From: CAIWHR01 sp963811685
GTDB taxonomy: Bacteria; Pseudomonadota; Gammaproteobacteria; Burkholderiales; Casimicrobiaceae
Assembly: GCA_963811685.1 (NCBI GenBank)
Contig: CAWESK010000020.1
Coordinates: 54,439-118,438 of the forward strand
Direction: 5' to 3'
DNA: 64,000 nucleotides
In this document: piece after piece, positions 12,246 to 22,968 of the stretch
Position numbering within the stretch: the first letter of the stretch is position 1
How the letters are laid out: each line of letters opens with the position of its first letter
The notes under the pieces: model-generated
Databases searched by the model: none
Told to the model about the DNA's origin: nothing
What the model saw: only the letters and a program-made list of their open reading frames with translations
Program-made: the position numbers and the translations under genes

Positions 12246-13794
12246 ATGCCGCTCACCGTCAGCCTGCCGCCCGTCGATCCGCGGCCGGCCAACCCTCCCG
12301 AAATCCGGCCGGCCAAGGTGTTTCCGTGGCTGGACGAGCTGCTGACCAAGGACCCGGTCGAGGCGGCCCGCGTCATCGGCGATTCGCTGGCGGCGATCAA
12401 CCGGGTCGAAATGAGCGATTCGAAGCGCCTCGAGCTCGCCGAACGGTACTGGGCGTCGGCGGCCACGCTGTGGCCGCAGCTCGAGAAGCAGTTCTCGAAG
12501 GCTTCGCATCCGCTTTCCGGTGAGGCGCTGGAGGCCGCGAAGGCGGCGCTCGGGCTCGCGCACGAGCTTTCCGTCGCCTACAAGCACCTGCTGCTCCACG
12601 AATCGGAAAAGCGCATCCTGCTGACCGGCAACCGGCTGCTGGTCGCGCTGCTGCACCGCTGCCTCCAATGCGTGGCGCGCGTGCTGATCAACAGCTATTT
12701 GTCGTATTCGCCGGTCCCGCCGAAGACGTGGCTCGATGCGCATGCGATCTACGCGTTCGCGCGCGAGCGCGCGCTGCACCAGATCGCGATCGCGCACGAT
12801 CAGCCGGAGATGACGCCGGAGCGCGTCTACCTGCAGGCGCTGCTGCTGGCGCTCGCCAATCCGTACGGCTTCCTGCCGGGTCAGCTCAATACCGTGGTCC
12901 GCTACCTGCAGGAGTTCTGCCACTGGGCGAAGCTTACCGACGTGGCGCCGGTGCACCGGATGGCCAAGGCCGTCGCGATAATCCCGGTCGGCCACGATTT
13001 CCCGCCGTTCTCGGCGAACAAGGGCGGATCGATCGACGGCAGCAAGATCTTCCTGCTTGACCTTCGACCTTGCGTTCCAGATCCAGGAGCAGCTGCGCGC
13101 TCTCGAAGCCGGCGGCGACGTTCCCGCCGGCATCGCCAGGGATCCGGCCGGACGGCTCCAGTACGTCACCCTGCTGAAGCGGCTGCTGCGCCAGTGGGCG
13201 ATCCCGCCCGCGCGCCAGTTCAACCGCCTGCCCTCGCGTGCCCGGGTCGTGATGTGCGCCGGACTGTCCGGTGTCTGGCAATACAGTCGCGGCATCCACG
13301 CCGGTGTCGCGCAGGCGCCGACGGGCCTGCCGCCGATGACGGCGTGCCAGGTGATCAACCACACGCCGGCGGGATACGCGCTGCGCCAGATCGACGCCAA
13401 TCCGACGGCGTTGCGCATCGGCGACCTCATTGCATTGCGCGTCGAGGGCCGCACCGGCCTGCAGGTGGCGATGGTGCGCTGGTTCCGCAACACGCTCAAA
13501 GCGAGCGGTCTCGAATTCGGGTGCGAGCTCCTCTCCGACAGCCCGGAGGCGGCGGCCGCAGCGTCGGAGGATGCAAGCGACGGGAACCTCGCCCCCGTCG
13601 TCGTGCTGCCCGAGGATCACAGTGCGGTGGGCCCCGAGGCATCGCCGCCGCAGGTGCTCGTTCCGGCGGGCGCTTTCCAGGTCGAGCAGGGCATCTCGCT
13701 CAAGCGCGGCAACGACACCGGCTTTGCCGTGCTGCTGAAGCTCGTCGAACAGGGTCCGGGCTTCGAGCTGTACGACTTCGCGGCGGTCGGCTAA
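12246..13794 (+). CDS. PilZ-like/cyclic-di-GMP-associated cytoplasmic protein (frameshift)
   Basis: A protein of about 515 residues joined across one shift near 13060, where the sequence CTGCTTGACC probably contains an extra T. The N-terminal two-thirds is helical with no named catalytic motif. The C-terminal part (from about residue 370) holds GYALRQIDANPTALRIGDLI, which resembles PilZ-like domains in large betaproteobacterial proteins. I see no unambiguous RXXXR plus DXSXXG pair, so c-di-GMP binding is only a suggestion. Upstream of the start lies TTACAAT, a possible -10. The downstream gene is a DUF2069 protein. Confidence 0.5.
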
Positions 13795-13824
13795 ACGGCG
13801 CCAGCGGGGAGCCGGAGCGTATCG

Positions 13825-14175
13825 GTGCTTGCCGAGGACGCCGTCGACATTCGCCGGCAGCGCATCGCCACTGTGCTGATCGGCGCTCTCGTGCTCTTGC
13901 TGGTCCTGTGGGAAACCGTGCTGGCGCCGCTGCGGCCCGGCAGCTCGTGGCTCGCGCTGAAGGCACTCCCGCTCGCGCTCGTGTGGCCCGGCGTTGCGCG
14001 TGCACGAGTCCGTGCGCGGCAGATCGCGTCGCTGCTGCTGCCTTTCTATTTTGCCGAGGCGATCGTGCGCGCGGTGACCGAGCCGGGGCGGCATGCGCTC
14101 GTAGCCGGCTTTGCCGCGGCGTTGAGCACGGCCGCCTTCATCGCGCTGCTGCGCTCGTTTCGAAAAGCCCGCTGA
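13825..14175 (+). CDS. DUF2069 membrane protein
   Basis: A 116-residue protein with a GTG start 31 bases after the preceding gene. Hydrophobic segments at about residues 15-32, 42-55, 67-80 and 91-108 predict four membrane spans. The WPGVARARVRARQIASLLLP stretch between spans two and three fits the DUF2069 family of small inner-membrane proteins. Function is unknown. Confidence 0.7.
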   Translation: MLAEDAVDIRRQRIATVLIGALVLLLVLWETVLAPLRPGSSWLALKALPLALVWPGVARARVRARQIASLLLPFYFAEAIVRAVTEPGRHALVAGFAAALSTAAFIALLRSFRKAR

Positions 14176-14182
14176 CGCGGCG

Positions 14183-15130
14183 TCATTCCTCGGCGGCCGA
14201 CGCATGCGCCGAAGGCAGGCCCTTCGGCATGGGAAACACGACCCGCTCCGGTGTGCCGTGAAGCTCGCGCACGCTGGTGGCGCCGAGCGACTTGAGCCGG
14301 TCCACGACCTCGCGCACGAGCACTTCGGGCGCCGATGCTCCGGCGGTGACGCCTACGCGCGTCTTGCCTTCGATCCACCGCGCGTCGACCTCATCGGCGC
14401 GGTCGACCATGTACGCGGGAATGCCGCGATGGGCGGCGACTTCGCGCAGCCGGTTCGAATTCGAGCTGTTGGGACTCCCGACGACGATCACGACGTCGAC
14501 CTGCGGCGCCATCAACTTGACGGCGTCCTGCCGGTTCTGTGTCGCATAGCAGATATCGTCCTTTTTCGGCCCGACGATGCGCGGGAAGCGACGCTTCAGC
14601 GCCTCGACGATGGCGGCGGCATCGTCGACTGAAAGCGTGGTCTGCGTCACGTACGCCAGATTCTCGTTGTCGGCGACTGCGAGACGCTCGACGTCGGCCA
14701 CCGACTCGACGAGATGGGCGCCACCGCTGCATTGTCCCATCGTCCCTTCCACCTCCGGATGGCCGGCGTGGCCGATCATCACGATCGTGCGTCCGTGCTC
14801 GCGCATCCGCGCCACTTCGACATGGACTTTGGTGACGAGGGGGCACGTCGCATCGAACACCCGCAGTCCGCGCGCCTCGGCGTCGGCGCGCACGGCGCGG
14901 GAGACGCCGTGCGCCGAGAACACGACGGTGCTCCCCGGCGGAATCTCGTCCAGCTCCTCGACGAACACCGCGCCTTTCGCCTTCAGGTCGTCGACGACGA
15001 AGCGGTTGTGAACGACTTCGTGGCGCACGTAGATCGGCGCGCCGAATTGCGTGAGCGCCTGCTCGACGATCGCGATCGCGCGGTCGACACCGGCGCAGAA
15101 ACCGCGCGGGTTCGCCAGGATGACATCCAT
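14183..15130 (-). CDS. ispH: 4-hydroxy-3-methylbut-2-enyl diphosphate reductase IspH
   Basis: A 315-residue enzyme of the last step of the MEP isoprenoid pathway; it makes IPP and DMAPP using a [4Fe-4S] cluster. Cluster cysteines are in NPRGFCAGVDRAI (about residue 12), FDATCPLVTKVH (about 96) and the later DDICYATQ. The substrate loop GSPNSSNSNRL and AGASAPE are present. The start ATG at 15130 overlaps the lspA stop (TGATG). No SlpA (FKBP-type) gene lies between lspA and ispH, unlike in many proteobacteria. Confidence 0.95.
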   Translation of the reverse strand: MDVILANPRGFCAGVDRAIAIVEQALTQFGAPIYVRHEVVHNRFVVDDLKAKGAVFVEELDEIPPGSTVVFSAHGVSRAVRADAEARGLRVFDATCPLVTKVHVEVARMREHGRTIVMIGHAGHPEVEGTMGQCSGGAHLVESVADVERLAVADNENLAYVTQTTLSVDDAAAIVEALKRRFPRIVGPKKDDICYATQNRQDAVKLMAPQVDVVIVVGSPNSSNSNRLREVAAHRGIPAYMVDRADEVDARWIEGKTRVGVTAGASAPEVLVREVVDRLKSLGATSVRELHGTPERVVFPMPKGLPSAHASAAEE

Positions 15131-15646
15131 CAATTTCCCCTTTCCGACGGCACCCGCGGCGGATCGGCGGCGCGCCGCTGGCGGAAGCTGTCGACGATCA
15201 AGCAGCGCGGCGCCGACGCAGATCGCGCTGTCGGCGACGTTGAACGCGGGCCACGACCAGCGTTCGTAGTGGAAGAGCAGGAAGTCGATGACGCGCCCGA
15301 TCGTGAGGCGGTCCCACACATTGCCGAGAGCCCCTCCCAGGATCAGCGCGAGGCCAAGACAGTACGTCGCGCTGCCGCCGCGCTTCAGGAGCCAGGTGAT
15401 GAGGAAGGCCGCTCCCACGGCGATCACGGCGAAGAACCACCGTTGCCAGCCGTCGGCGTCGGCGAAGAGGCTGAACGCGGCGCCCGCATTGAACGTGAGG
15501 ATCAGGCTGAAGAAGCTCGTGTACGGACGCTCCTCGCCGGGATGGAAGGCCGCCACCATCGCCGCCTTGGTCGCGTAGTCGGCGACGATGATCGCCGCGC
15601 TCACCCAGAGCCAGCGCAGGCCGCTCGACGAAAGGGCTTTGACCAT
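15130..15646 (-). CDS. lspA: Lipoprotein signal peptidase LspA (3' frameshift)
   Basis: The membrane protease that removes lipoprotein signal peptides. Four membrane spans are visible. The conserved LTFNAGAAFSLF and the catalytic aspartates in the regions GNVWDRLTIGRVIDFLLFHY and FNVADSAICVGAALL are present. After that segment the raw frame runs into ispH. An extra T near 15200 (CTGCTTGATC for CTGCTGATC) explains this: the other frame gives LIVDSFRQRRAADPP and stops exactly at the ispH start. The apparent LspA-IspH fusion is therefore an artefact. About 172 residues. Confidence 0.92.
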
Positions 15647-15658
15647 CGTCGTTCGACC

Positions 15659-18514
15659 TCACGCAAAGCGGCGGGTTTCGCCGCTGCCGTAAAGATTCGC
15701 CACGCAGCGGCCGCACAGCAGCGGGTGCGCGGTGTCGACGCCGACGTCGGACCGCCAGTGCCAGCAGCGCTCGCACTTTTCGCCGCCGCTCGGGTTCACG
15801 GCGATCGCGAGCTCGCCCTCCTTCTCGGCGCGCTCCAGCCGCGCAGCGGAGGTAATCATGACAAAGCGCAGATCGTCGTTCAGCGAGGCCAGCGCTTCGT
15901 AATCATCGTCCGGTGCGGAAATCGTCACTTCGGCCTGCAGCGACGAGCCGATGCGGCCGTCCTGGCGCAGCGTTTCCAGCTCCTTCAGCACCGCGGCGCG
16001 CACGGCCAGAACGCGACTCCACTTCGCCAGCAGCGCGCTCGCGTCCGCGACCGCCGGCAACGCATCGCCCCACAGACGGATGAAGATGGTCGGGTCTTCC
16101 GGGTGCACGATCCGCCACGCCTCTTCGGCGGTGAACGACAGCATCGGCGCCATCAATTCCAGCAGCGTGTCGCGGATGGCAAAGAGCGCCGTCTGCGCCG
16201 ACCGCCGCGCGCGGCTCGTTCGCGCGGTCGTGTAGAGGCGATCCTTCAGTGCGTCGAGATAGAAGCCGCCGAGATCCTCGGAGCAATACATCTGCAGTCG
16301 TTGCGCAACCAGGTGGAACTCATAGCGGTCGTAGTCGGCACGGCAGGCGTCCGCCAGCGCGCGCGCGTTGGCGAGCGCATAACGGTCGACCTCGACCATG
16401 TCCGCGACCGCGACGGCGTCTTTGGCCGGATCGAAGTCGCTCGTGTTGGCGAGGAGGAAGCGCAGCGTGTTGCGGATGCGACGATAGCTCTCGACGACGC
16501 GCTTCAGGATCTCGTCGGAAATCGACAGGTCGCCCGAGTAGTCCGTGGCGGCGACCCACAGGCGCAGGATTTCCGCGCCGAGCGTGTCGGACACTTTCTG
16601 CGGCGCGACGACGTTGCCTTTCGACTTCGACATCTTCTTGCCTTCGCCGTCGACGGTGAAGCCGTGCGTCAGCAGCGCCTTGTACGGCGGCACGCCATTG
16701 CGCATGCAGGAGACCAGCAACGACGAGTGGAACCAGCCGCGGTGCTGGTCCGAGCCTTCGAGATAGAGATCCGCGGGAAAGCGCCCGGCAGCGGGCATCC
16801 CCGCCTGCGTGAATTTTCCCTCGGGGCCGCCCAGCACCGTCTGGTGCGTGGAGCCCGAATCGAACCAGACGTCGAGCGTGTCGGTGAGCTTCCTGTATTT
16901 CGCCGGGTCGACACCGAAGTCCTCGTGCGTCGCCTCGAACCACGTCTCGATGCCGCCATGCTCGACCTTCGTCGCCGCCAGCTCGAGGAGCTCCAGCGTG
17001 TCGGGATGCAATTCGTCGGTGACGCGATCGACGAAGAACGGCAACGGGACCCCCCACTGCCGCTGGCGCGACAGCGTCCAGTCCGGCCGGTTGGCGATCA
17101 TCCCGAACAGACGCGCCTTGCCCCAGGAGGGAAAGAACTCGGTCGCCTCGATGCCGGCAAGCGCCGTCGCGCGGAGCGTGTGCTTCGGCTTCACGCCGTT
17201 GTATCCGGGAACGTCGTCCATGCCGGCGAACCACTGCGTCGTCGCGCGATAGATGATCGGCGTCTTGTGCCGCCAGCAGTGCATGTAGCTGTGCTTGTAC
17301 TTTTCCGCGTGGAACAGCACGCCTGCCTCGCGCAGTGCCTCGACGATCTTCGGGTTCGCATCCCAGATCTTCAAGCCGCCGAAACGCGGCAGGTCGGCGG
17401 CGAACACGCCATCGCCCTGGACGGGGTTCAGCATGTCGTCGTCGTGCATGCCGTAACGGCGGCACGATTGGAAGTCGTCGATGCCGTACGCCGGCGACGA
17501 ATGGACGATTCCCGTCGTGCCAGGGTCGAGCGTCACGAACTCCGCGAGATAGACCGGCGAGGCGCGATCGTAGAGCGGATGGCGGAAGGCAAGGTGCTCG
17601 AGGGCCGCGCCCTTTGCCGTCGCAATGACTTTGCCTTCTCGCTTGTAGCGCTTGAGGCAGGCGTCGACCAGGTCCTCGGCGAGAACGAAGCAGACGTCGT
17701 CGCTCCTGACGAGCGCGTAGCTGATCTCCGGATGGACGTTGAGCGCCTGGTTCGCCGGAATCGTCCACGGCGTGGTCGTCCAGATCACCGCGTACGCCGA
17801 ACCTTCGAGCGGCTGTGAGTATCCGAACGCCTGCGCGAGCTTCGGCAGATCGGCGTCGGCCATCCTGAAACCGACGTCGATCGCGATGTCCTGCCGGTCC
17901 TCGTACTCGACTTCCGCCTCGGCGAGCGCGCTCTGGCAATCGAAGCACCAGTTGACGGGCTTGAGGCCGCGATACAGATAGCCCTTTTCGAGCAGCTTGC
18001 CGAGCGTGCGGATTTCCTCCGCCTCGTTGCCAAAGCCCATCGTCGTGTACGGATGGTCCCAGTCGCCCAGCACGCCAAGCCGCTGAAACTGCGTCTTCTG
18101 CCGCGCGATCTGCTCGGTGGCATAGGCACGGCAAAGCTTCAGCGTCTGCTCGACCGGCAGGTGCTTGCCGTGCGTCTTCTCGATCTGCACCTCGATCGGC
18201 ATCCCGTGGCAGTCCCAGCCCGGCACGTACGGCGCGTCGAAGCCCGCCATCGTGCGGCTCTTGACGACGAGATCCTTCAGGATCTTGTTGAGCGCGTGAC
18301 CGATGTGGATGTCGGCGTTCGCGTACGGCGGTCCGTCGTGCAGAACGAAGGTCGGGCGGCCGGCGCAGGCTTTGCGGATGGCTTCGTAGACTTTCTTCTG
18401 CTGCCATTCGGCGACCCAGCCCGCCTCGCGACGCGCGAGATCGCCGCGCATCGGGAACGGCGTGTCGGGCAGATTGAGCGTCGTCTTGTAGTCGGTTTTC
18501 GGGTCGTCGGGCAT
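15659..18514 (-). CDS. ileS: Isoleucyl-tRNA synthetase IleS
   Basis: An intact 951-residue class I synthetase. The ATP-binding HIGH motif is HIGHALNK, preceded by HDGPPYANADI. The second signature is KMSKSKGN. The editing domain contains VIWTTTPWTIPANQAL. The C-terminal zinc site shows KCERCWHW and LCGRC. The start ATG at 18514 was chosen because the protein begins MPDDPKTDYKTTLNLPDTPF, the usual short leader before the catalytic core. It lies between ribF upstream and lspA downstream, the common proteobacterial order ribF-ileS-lspA. Confidence 0.97.
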   Translation of the reverse strand: MPDDPKTDYKTTLNLPDTPFPMRGDLARREAGWVAEWQQKKVYEAIRKACAGRPTFVLHDGPPYANADIHIGHALNKILKDLVVKSRTMAGFDAPYVPGWDCHGMPIEVQIEKTHGKHLPVEQTLKLCRAYATEQIARQKTQFQRLGVLGDWDHPYTTMGFGNEAEEIRTLGKLLEKGYLYRGLKPVNWCFDCQSALAEAEVEYEDRQDIAIDVGFRMADADLPKLAQAFGYSQPLEGSAYAVIWTTTPWTIPANQALNVHPEISYALVRSDDVCFVLAEDLVDACLKRYKREGKVIATAKGAALEHLAFRHPLYDRASPVYLAEFVTLDPGTTGIVHSSPAYGIDDFQSCRRYGMHDDDMLNPVQGDGVFAADLPRFGGLKIWDANPKIVEALREAGVLFHAEKYKHSYMHCWRHKTPIIYRATTQWFAGMDDVPGYNGVKPKHTLRATALAGIEATEFFPSWGKARLFGMIANRPDWTLSRQRQWGVPLPFFVDRVTDELHPDTLELLELAATKVEHGGIETWFEATHEDFGVDPAKYRKLTDTLDVWFDSGSTHQTVLGGPEGKFTQAGMPAAGRFPADLYLEGSDQHRGWFHSSLLVSCMRNGVPPYKALLTHGFTVDGEGKKMSKSKGNVVAPQKVSDTLGAEILRLWVAATDYSGDLSISDEILKRVVESYRRIRNTLRFLLANTSDFDPAKDAVAVADMVEVDRYALANARALADACRADYDRYEFHLVAQRLQMYCSEDLGGFYLDALKDRLYTTARTSRARRSAQTALFAIRDTLLELMAPMLSFTAEEAWRIVHPEDPTIFIRLWGDALPAVADASALLAKWSRVLAVRAAVLKELETLRQDGRIGSSLQAEVTISAPDDDYEALASLNDDLRFVMITSAARLERAEKEGELAIAVNPSGGEKCERCWHWRSDVGVDTAHPLLCGRCVANLYGSGETRRFA

Positions 18515-18557
18515 GCGGTCGTCGTCGGGTCGATCGTTCGGGTCGAAGGAAGAAAGG

Positions 18558-19502
18558 TCAGCGCGCCGCAAGCTCGGGAACGCAATCGCCGCGAGCGAAG
18601 AATGCACGCGCCTCGTCCACGTCGGCGCGGATGCGGCGCGCGAGCGCGTCGAGGTCGGGCAGACGCTCTTCATCGCGCAGCTTGCGCAGGAATTCGACGG
18701 TGACGCGGCGGCCGTAGATCGGCTGGTCGAAATCGAAGATGAACACTTCGAGCAGCGGATCGCCGGAGGCGGTGATCGTCGGGCGCACGCCGACCGATGC
18801 GACCCCCGGGAGCGGCGTTTCACCGATGCCGTGGAGCCGCACGGCGAAGACGCCGGAGACCGGCGGCAGGCGCCGCAGGCGGACGTTGGCGGTGGGAAAG
18901 CCGAGCGCGCGCCCGAGCTTGGCGCCGTGGGCGACGCGTCCGGAGATGGTGAATGGGCGACCCAGCATCGCGGCCGCGTGGCCGAGGTTGCCGGACGCCA
19001 GCGCGTTTCGCACCGCGGTGGACGACGCGCGTTCGTTCTCCACCGACACCGTGCGCATCGCCTCGACGCTGAACGTCTTCGCGGCGGCGCGCAACGTCGC
19101 GATGTCTCCGGCGCGGCCCTTCCCGAAGCGAAAATCCTCGCCGACCAGCACCCAGCGGACGTCGAGCCGGCGCGCGAGAACATCCTCGATGAACGCCTGC
19201 GGCGACAGCGCGGCGAGTCGCGAATCGAAGCGGGCGACAATCGTACGCGCGACCCCCAGCTCGGCAAACGATTCGAGCTTGCTGCGCAACGAGGACAGGC
19301 GCGGCGGCGCCGACCCCGGGGCGAAGAATTCGCGCGGATGGGGGTCGAACGTCAACACCGCGGACGGCAGCGCGAGATCCTCCGCGGCTTCGATGAGCCG
19401 GGACAACATCGCCTGATGGCCGCGATGCACGCCGTCGAAATTGCCGATCGTCAGCGCGACGGGACCGTCGGACGACGAGGGCAGGCCGCGAATCACCCGC
19501 AC
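18558..19502 (-). CDS. ribF: Bifunctional riboflavin kinase/FAD synthetase RibF
   Basis: A 314-residue protein. The N-terminal FMN adenylyltransferase domain shows TIGNFDGVHRGHQAML and the later LVGEDFRFGKGRAGD. The C-terminal riboflavin kinase domain shows RALGFPTANV and the GVASVGVRPT segment. It starts with GTG at 19502, 32 bases after the addA stop. TTAAAAT at 19532-19538 on the minus strand may be a -10 box giving ribF-ileS-lspA-ispH its own promoter. Confidence 0.94.
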   Translation of the reverse strand: MRVIRGLPSSSDGPVALTIGNFDGVHRGHQAMLSRLIEAAEDLALPSAVLTFDPHPREFFAPGSAPPRLSSLRSKLESFAELGVARTIVARFDSRLAALSPQAFIEDVLARRLDVRWVLVGEDFRFGKGRAGDIATLRAAAKTFSVEAMRTVSVENERASSTAVRNALASGNLGHAAAMLGRPFTISGRVAHGAKLGRALGFPTANVRLRRLPPVSGVFAVRLHGIGETPLPGVASVGVRPTITASGDPLLEVFIFDFDQPIYGRRVTVEFLRKLRDEERLPDLDALARRIRADVDEARAFFARGDCVPELAAR

Positions 19503-19531
19503 GGTAAGGTCTCAATGCTGCAAAGCCGTGA

Positions 19532-19537
19532 ATTTTA
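19532..19537 (-). promoter_or_regulatory. Candidate -10 box for ribF-ileS-lspA-ispH
   Basis: TAAAAT on the minus strand lies 29 bases before the ribF start, within an AT-rich stretch that overlaps the addA stop codon. No convincing -35 is seen 16-18 bases upstream. Confidence 0.3.
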
Positions 19538-22500
19538 ACCGATTTTTGCAGCCGCCGCGCCTTGATCGGAGGGCTCGTAGCGCCACTCGCTCCAGCCGCG
19601 CAGCAACGGGTGGTACAAGCCGAGCCGGATGGGACGCGAGTCGAGTGACGACACGAAGCGCGCATACCGGTTGAGCTGCTCGCGATAGCGCTCCGTCTCG
19701 CGATCGAGAAACGCCTGCACGTCGGCGCCTTCGTGGCCGCCGGTCTTGAAGTCGACGATCCAGCGCACGCCGTCGGCGACGAACGAGCGGTCGAGCACCA
19801 CGTGCGCGATCGCATCACCGTCGATGCCGGCCAGCGCCCATTCGCTCACCGCGTCGGCGTGCTCCGCCGCGAACAGCCAGCGTCCCCGCTCGTCGGCGAG
19901 CACGTTGGCGATCGCCATCCGGACGGCGCCGGTCGCGCGATCGAGCTCCGCTTCGTCGACACTTTCGCCGCGAAGCTCTGCGCGGATGCGCGGCATGGCG
20001 CCGGTGACGCGCGCGTCGTTCCACGCGGCGATGCCTTCGCGCCCGATTTGCGCGAGCATGCGATGCGCGACCACGCCGATGCAGCGCGCCGTCTCGTGCG
20101 CCCATTCGAACGGCAGCGTGTCGACCCGCACTTCGCGCATGACGCGGGCCGGAACGCCCGGGCCCGGAAGCGGGAGATTCCAGCCGCTCTTCACGCGGGT
20201 CAGCGGACGCGCTGCGCACGGATCCGGAGTCGCGATCGCCGCATTCGCCGGCGGCGGTGCGACCTGCGCGCCGAGCGCATCCCACAGGCGAGCGAGCGCA
20301 GTCGCGGTGCCCGGCGGCTTCCAGAAAGTGTCGCCGTGATCGTTCGCGACGGGCTCCAAGGCGGCGATCAGATGGAGTCTCGTGCGGGCGCGCGTCGCGC
20401 CGACGTACACGAGACGCGAGAGCTCGGCGCGATCTTCGTCGATCGCAAGACGGCGCAGATATTCGTAGACGGGTTCCGCCTCCCCGCCCCGCCTGCGCGC
20501 CGGTGCAAGCAGAAGGCCTTGCTCGCGCGCGCGCCAGCGGAGGACCTCGGCGTCGCGACTGCGCTGGGTCCGCGCGAGCCCCGGCATGATCACCGCATCG
20601 AATTCGAGCCCTTTCGCGCGATGCAGCGTCATTACCTGCACGCGCGTGGCGACATCGGCGGCGGCCTCGGCGCGCAGCGCATCCAGCGACGCGACGAACG
20701 CAGGCCAGTCCGGGAGGTCCCCCGCGACGCCGTATTCTGCGAGAAGAGCGAAATAGCGCTCGGCGGCGCCGATATCGAGTGCCTCTCCCTGCACGGCGCC
20801 TCCGCCAAGCGCGAGCCAGGCGCCGCGGACGCGATCCGCCAGCGCCGCCCTCCCCCTCGAGGCGATCGCGGGGACCAGGCATCGGGCGGTGCGGACGAAG
20901 CGCTCGCGCCCTTCATCCGACAACCCGGCGATCACCGCCGGCCGCCTCCAGCAACGCCGCGATCGAGCGCGACGGCTGCGCGTCGGCGGCCGCGACCACC
21001 GCGACGAGATCGGCGAGCGCCAAGCCGCACCAGGGCGCGCGCAGCACCGCAAGCCACGCGAGGCGATCGGCGGGCTGGATGAGCGCATGCGTGAGCGAAA
21101 CCAGATCGAGAATGGCCTGGCGCTCGGACAGCGCGTCGAGCTCGACGGCCGTATAGTCAATGTCGGCCTCGCGCAATGCGGGAAGTACGCGATCGAGATG
21201 AGTGCGCGCGCGGACGAGCACGGCAACCGACCCGTCGCCGGCGCCGAGCGCGGCACGAACGAGCTCGACGACGCGGTCCGCTTCGCTGACATCGTCCGCC
21301 ACGATCTCCAGCGTCGCGCCGAGGGCCCGGCGGAGCGTCATTGCCGGCGATCGCGGGCGCGAAGGCGACCGCGCCTCGCCACGGGTCGCTGCGGCCGGGG
21401 AAGACGCGCGGGAACACGTCGTTGACCCATGCGACCAATCCGGCGTGGGAGCGGAAGTTGCGCGCGAGGACGAGGCTCTCGACCGGAACGCCCGCCACCT
21501 GCTGCTGCGCCTGGGCTTCGACGAAGATGCGCACCTCGGCTTCGCGAAAGCGATAGATCGACTGCATCGGGTCGCCGACGGCGAACAGCGTGTGCCCGTC
21601 ACCGGGCTGCCATCCCGCGGTGAGCAGGCGCAGAAGCTCGAGCTGCGTGAACGATGTGTCCTGGAATTCGTCGATCAGCAGATGATCGATCCGAAGATCG
21701 AGCGCGAGCAGCAGGTCGGACGGCCGTTCCTCGCTGCCGAGGGCGGCGAGCGCGCCCAGCATGCCCTGCGTGAAGTCGAGCGCGCCGGCGTCGCGAAAGG
21801 CGAGGGTCAGGCGGGCGGCGAGGCGCGGCAGCAGATCGAGCAGCGCCACGACGACGGCCCACGCCTCTTCCGTATAGCACGGCGGCGGCAGCCGGCGCGC
21901 CGCGTCGAGCGCCTCTGCGAGACCCGGCACCGCGGCCAGTTCCGCAAGGATCGCTTCCATCGCGGCAATGCTCGCCGTGTGGTCCGAACCGCCCGATCCC
22001 GATTTCGGCGAGGGAAAGCCGTCGCGCTTGTCGACCGCCTTCCGGAACTGCGGCTCGCCCGCGACCAGGAGCCACGATGCGAGCGCGCGCCAGGCGTCAA
22101 GTGCACCGATCGACGCCGGCGGAAGGCCGCCAGCATCGGCACACGCCTTCAGCCGGGGCGCGATCTCCTCCACCCGCGTTGCGCCGTCGGCGTTTTGCAC
22201 GGCGTGGCGCAGAAGATGTTGCAGCGCGCGCGCAAGATGCGCCGGGAACGCCGCGGCGATCGCCGCCAGCTCGCCTTCGATCTCGCGCGCGAGCGCCGCT
22301 TCCAGCTCCGCGCGGAAGGCCTCGCGCCCCCTCCCCTGCAAGAGTCGGAGCCACTGATCGCGCTTGCCGAGCATGCCGGCAAGTGCCGCCACCACCGCGC
22401 CGGCATCGTTGTCGAAATGTTCGAGAATCCGTCGCCAGTCGGCATCGTTCGCATCCGCGTCCGCGAGACCCTCGCGCACCGCGGCTTCGTAGAGGGGTTG

Positions 22501-22968
22501 CGCGCGTTCGACGAAGCGCGACGCTCCTCCGAGGCCGGTGGCAAGCGGCGCCTGTCGCGCGAGGCCCGCGCAGAACGCGTCGATCGTCTGCACCGCGAGG
22601 CGCGCCGGATGCGCCGTCAAGTGCCACCCGTGTCGTTCGTCCTGCGCGAGGACGTCCCGCGCGAGCTCTTGCGTCAGCCGCTCGTGCGGCGTTTCCGCCT
22701 CGACGGAATTGCGCGCGTTGGCGAGCGCGCCCAGGATCCGGTCGCGCATTTCGCCGGCGGCCTTCCGCGTGAATGTCATCGCCACGACGCGCTCCGGGCG
22801 GTCGACGTGGGCGAGCAACGCGAGGAAGCGCTGGATCAGGAGCTCCGTCTTGCCCGAGCCCGCCGGCGCCTGGACCAGGAACGAGCGCCCGACGTCGAGC
22901 GCGCGGGTGCGCGCCTCGCTGTCGTCCGCGAAGGTCCCGAGATCCACGTCGCTGTCACTCATCGTCAT
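19535..22968 (-). CDS. addA: AddA-like UvrD helicase/nuclease subunit (two frameshifts)
   Basis: A double-strand break repair helicase-nuclease of about 1,144 residues. In order: Walker A VQAPAGSGKTELL near residue 33, VVAMTFTRKAAGEMRDRILG (motif Ia), LLIDEFQDTSFTQ (motif II), GDPMQSIYRFREAE (motif III), then VMTLHRAKGLEFDAVIMPGL and RLVYVGATRARTRL (motifs V-VI). The C-terminus has the nuclease core WIVDFKTGG. Frames must shift near 21340 and near 20930. The start, MTMSDSD at 22968 or MSDSD at 22962, overlaps the end of the upstream addB-like gene. The two probably act as one complex replacing RecBCD. Confidence 0.88.

Noticed and set aside
14183..15646. A natural LspA-IspH fusion protein
   Set aside because: A one-base insertion at about 15200 explains it; the alternative frame gives a normal LspA end with a stop overlapping the IspH start.
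14714..17818. A 1,034-codon open frame on the plus strand
   Set aside because: It lies opposite ispH, lspA and ileS, has the Arg/His-rich composition of antisense frames in GC-rich DNA, and shows no motifs.
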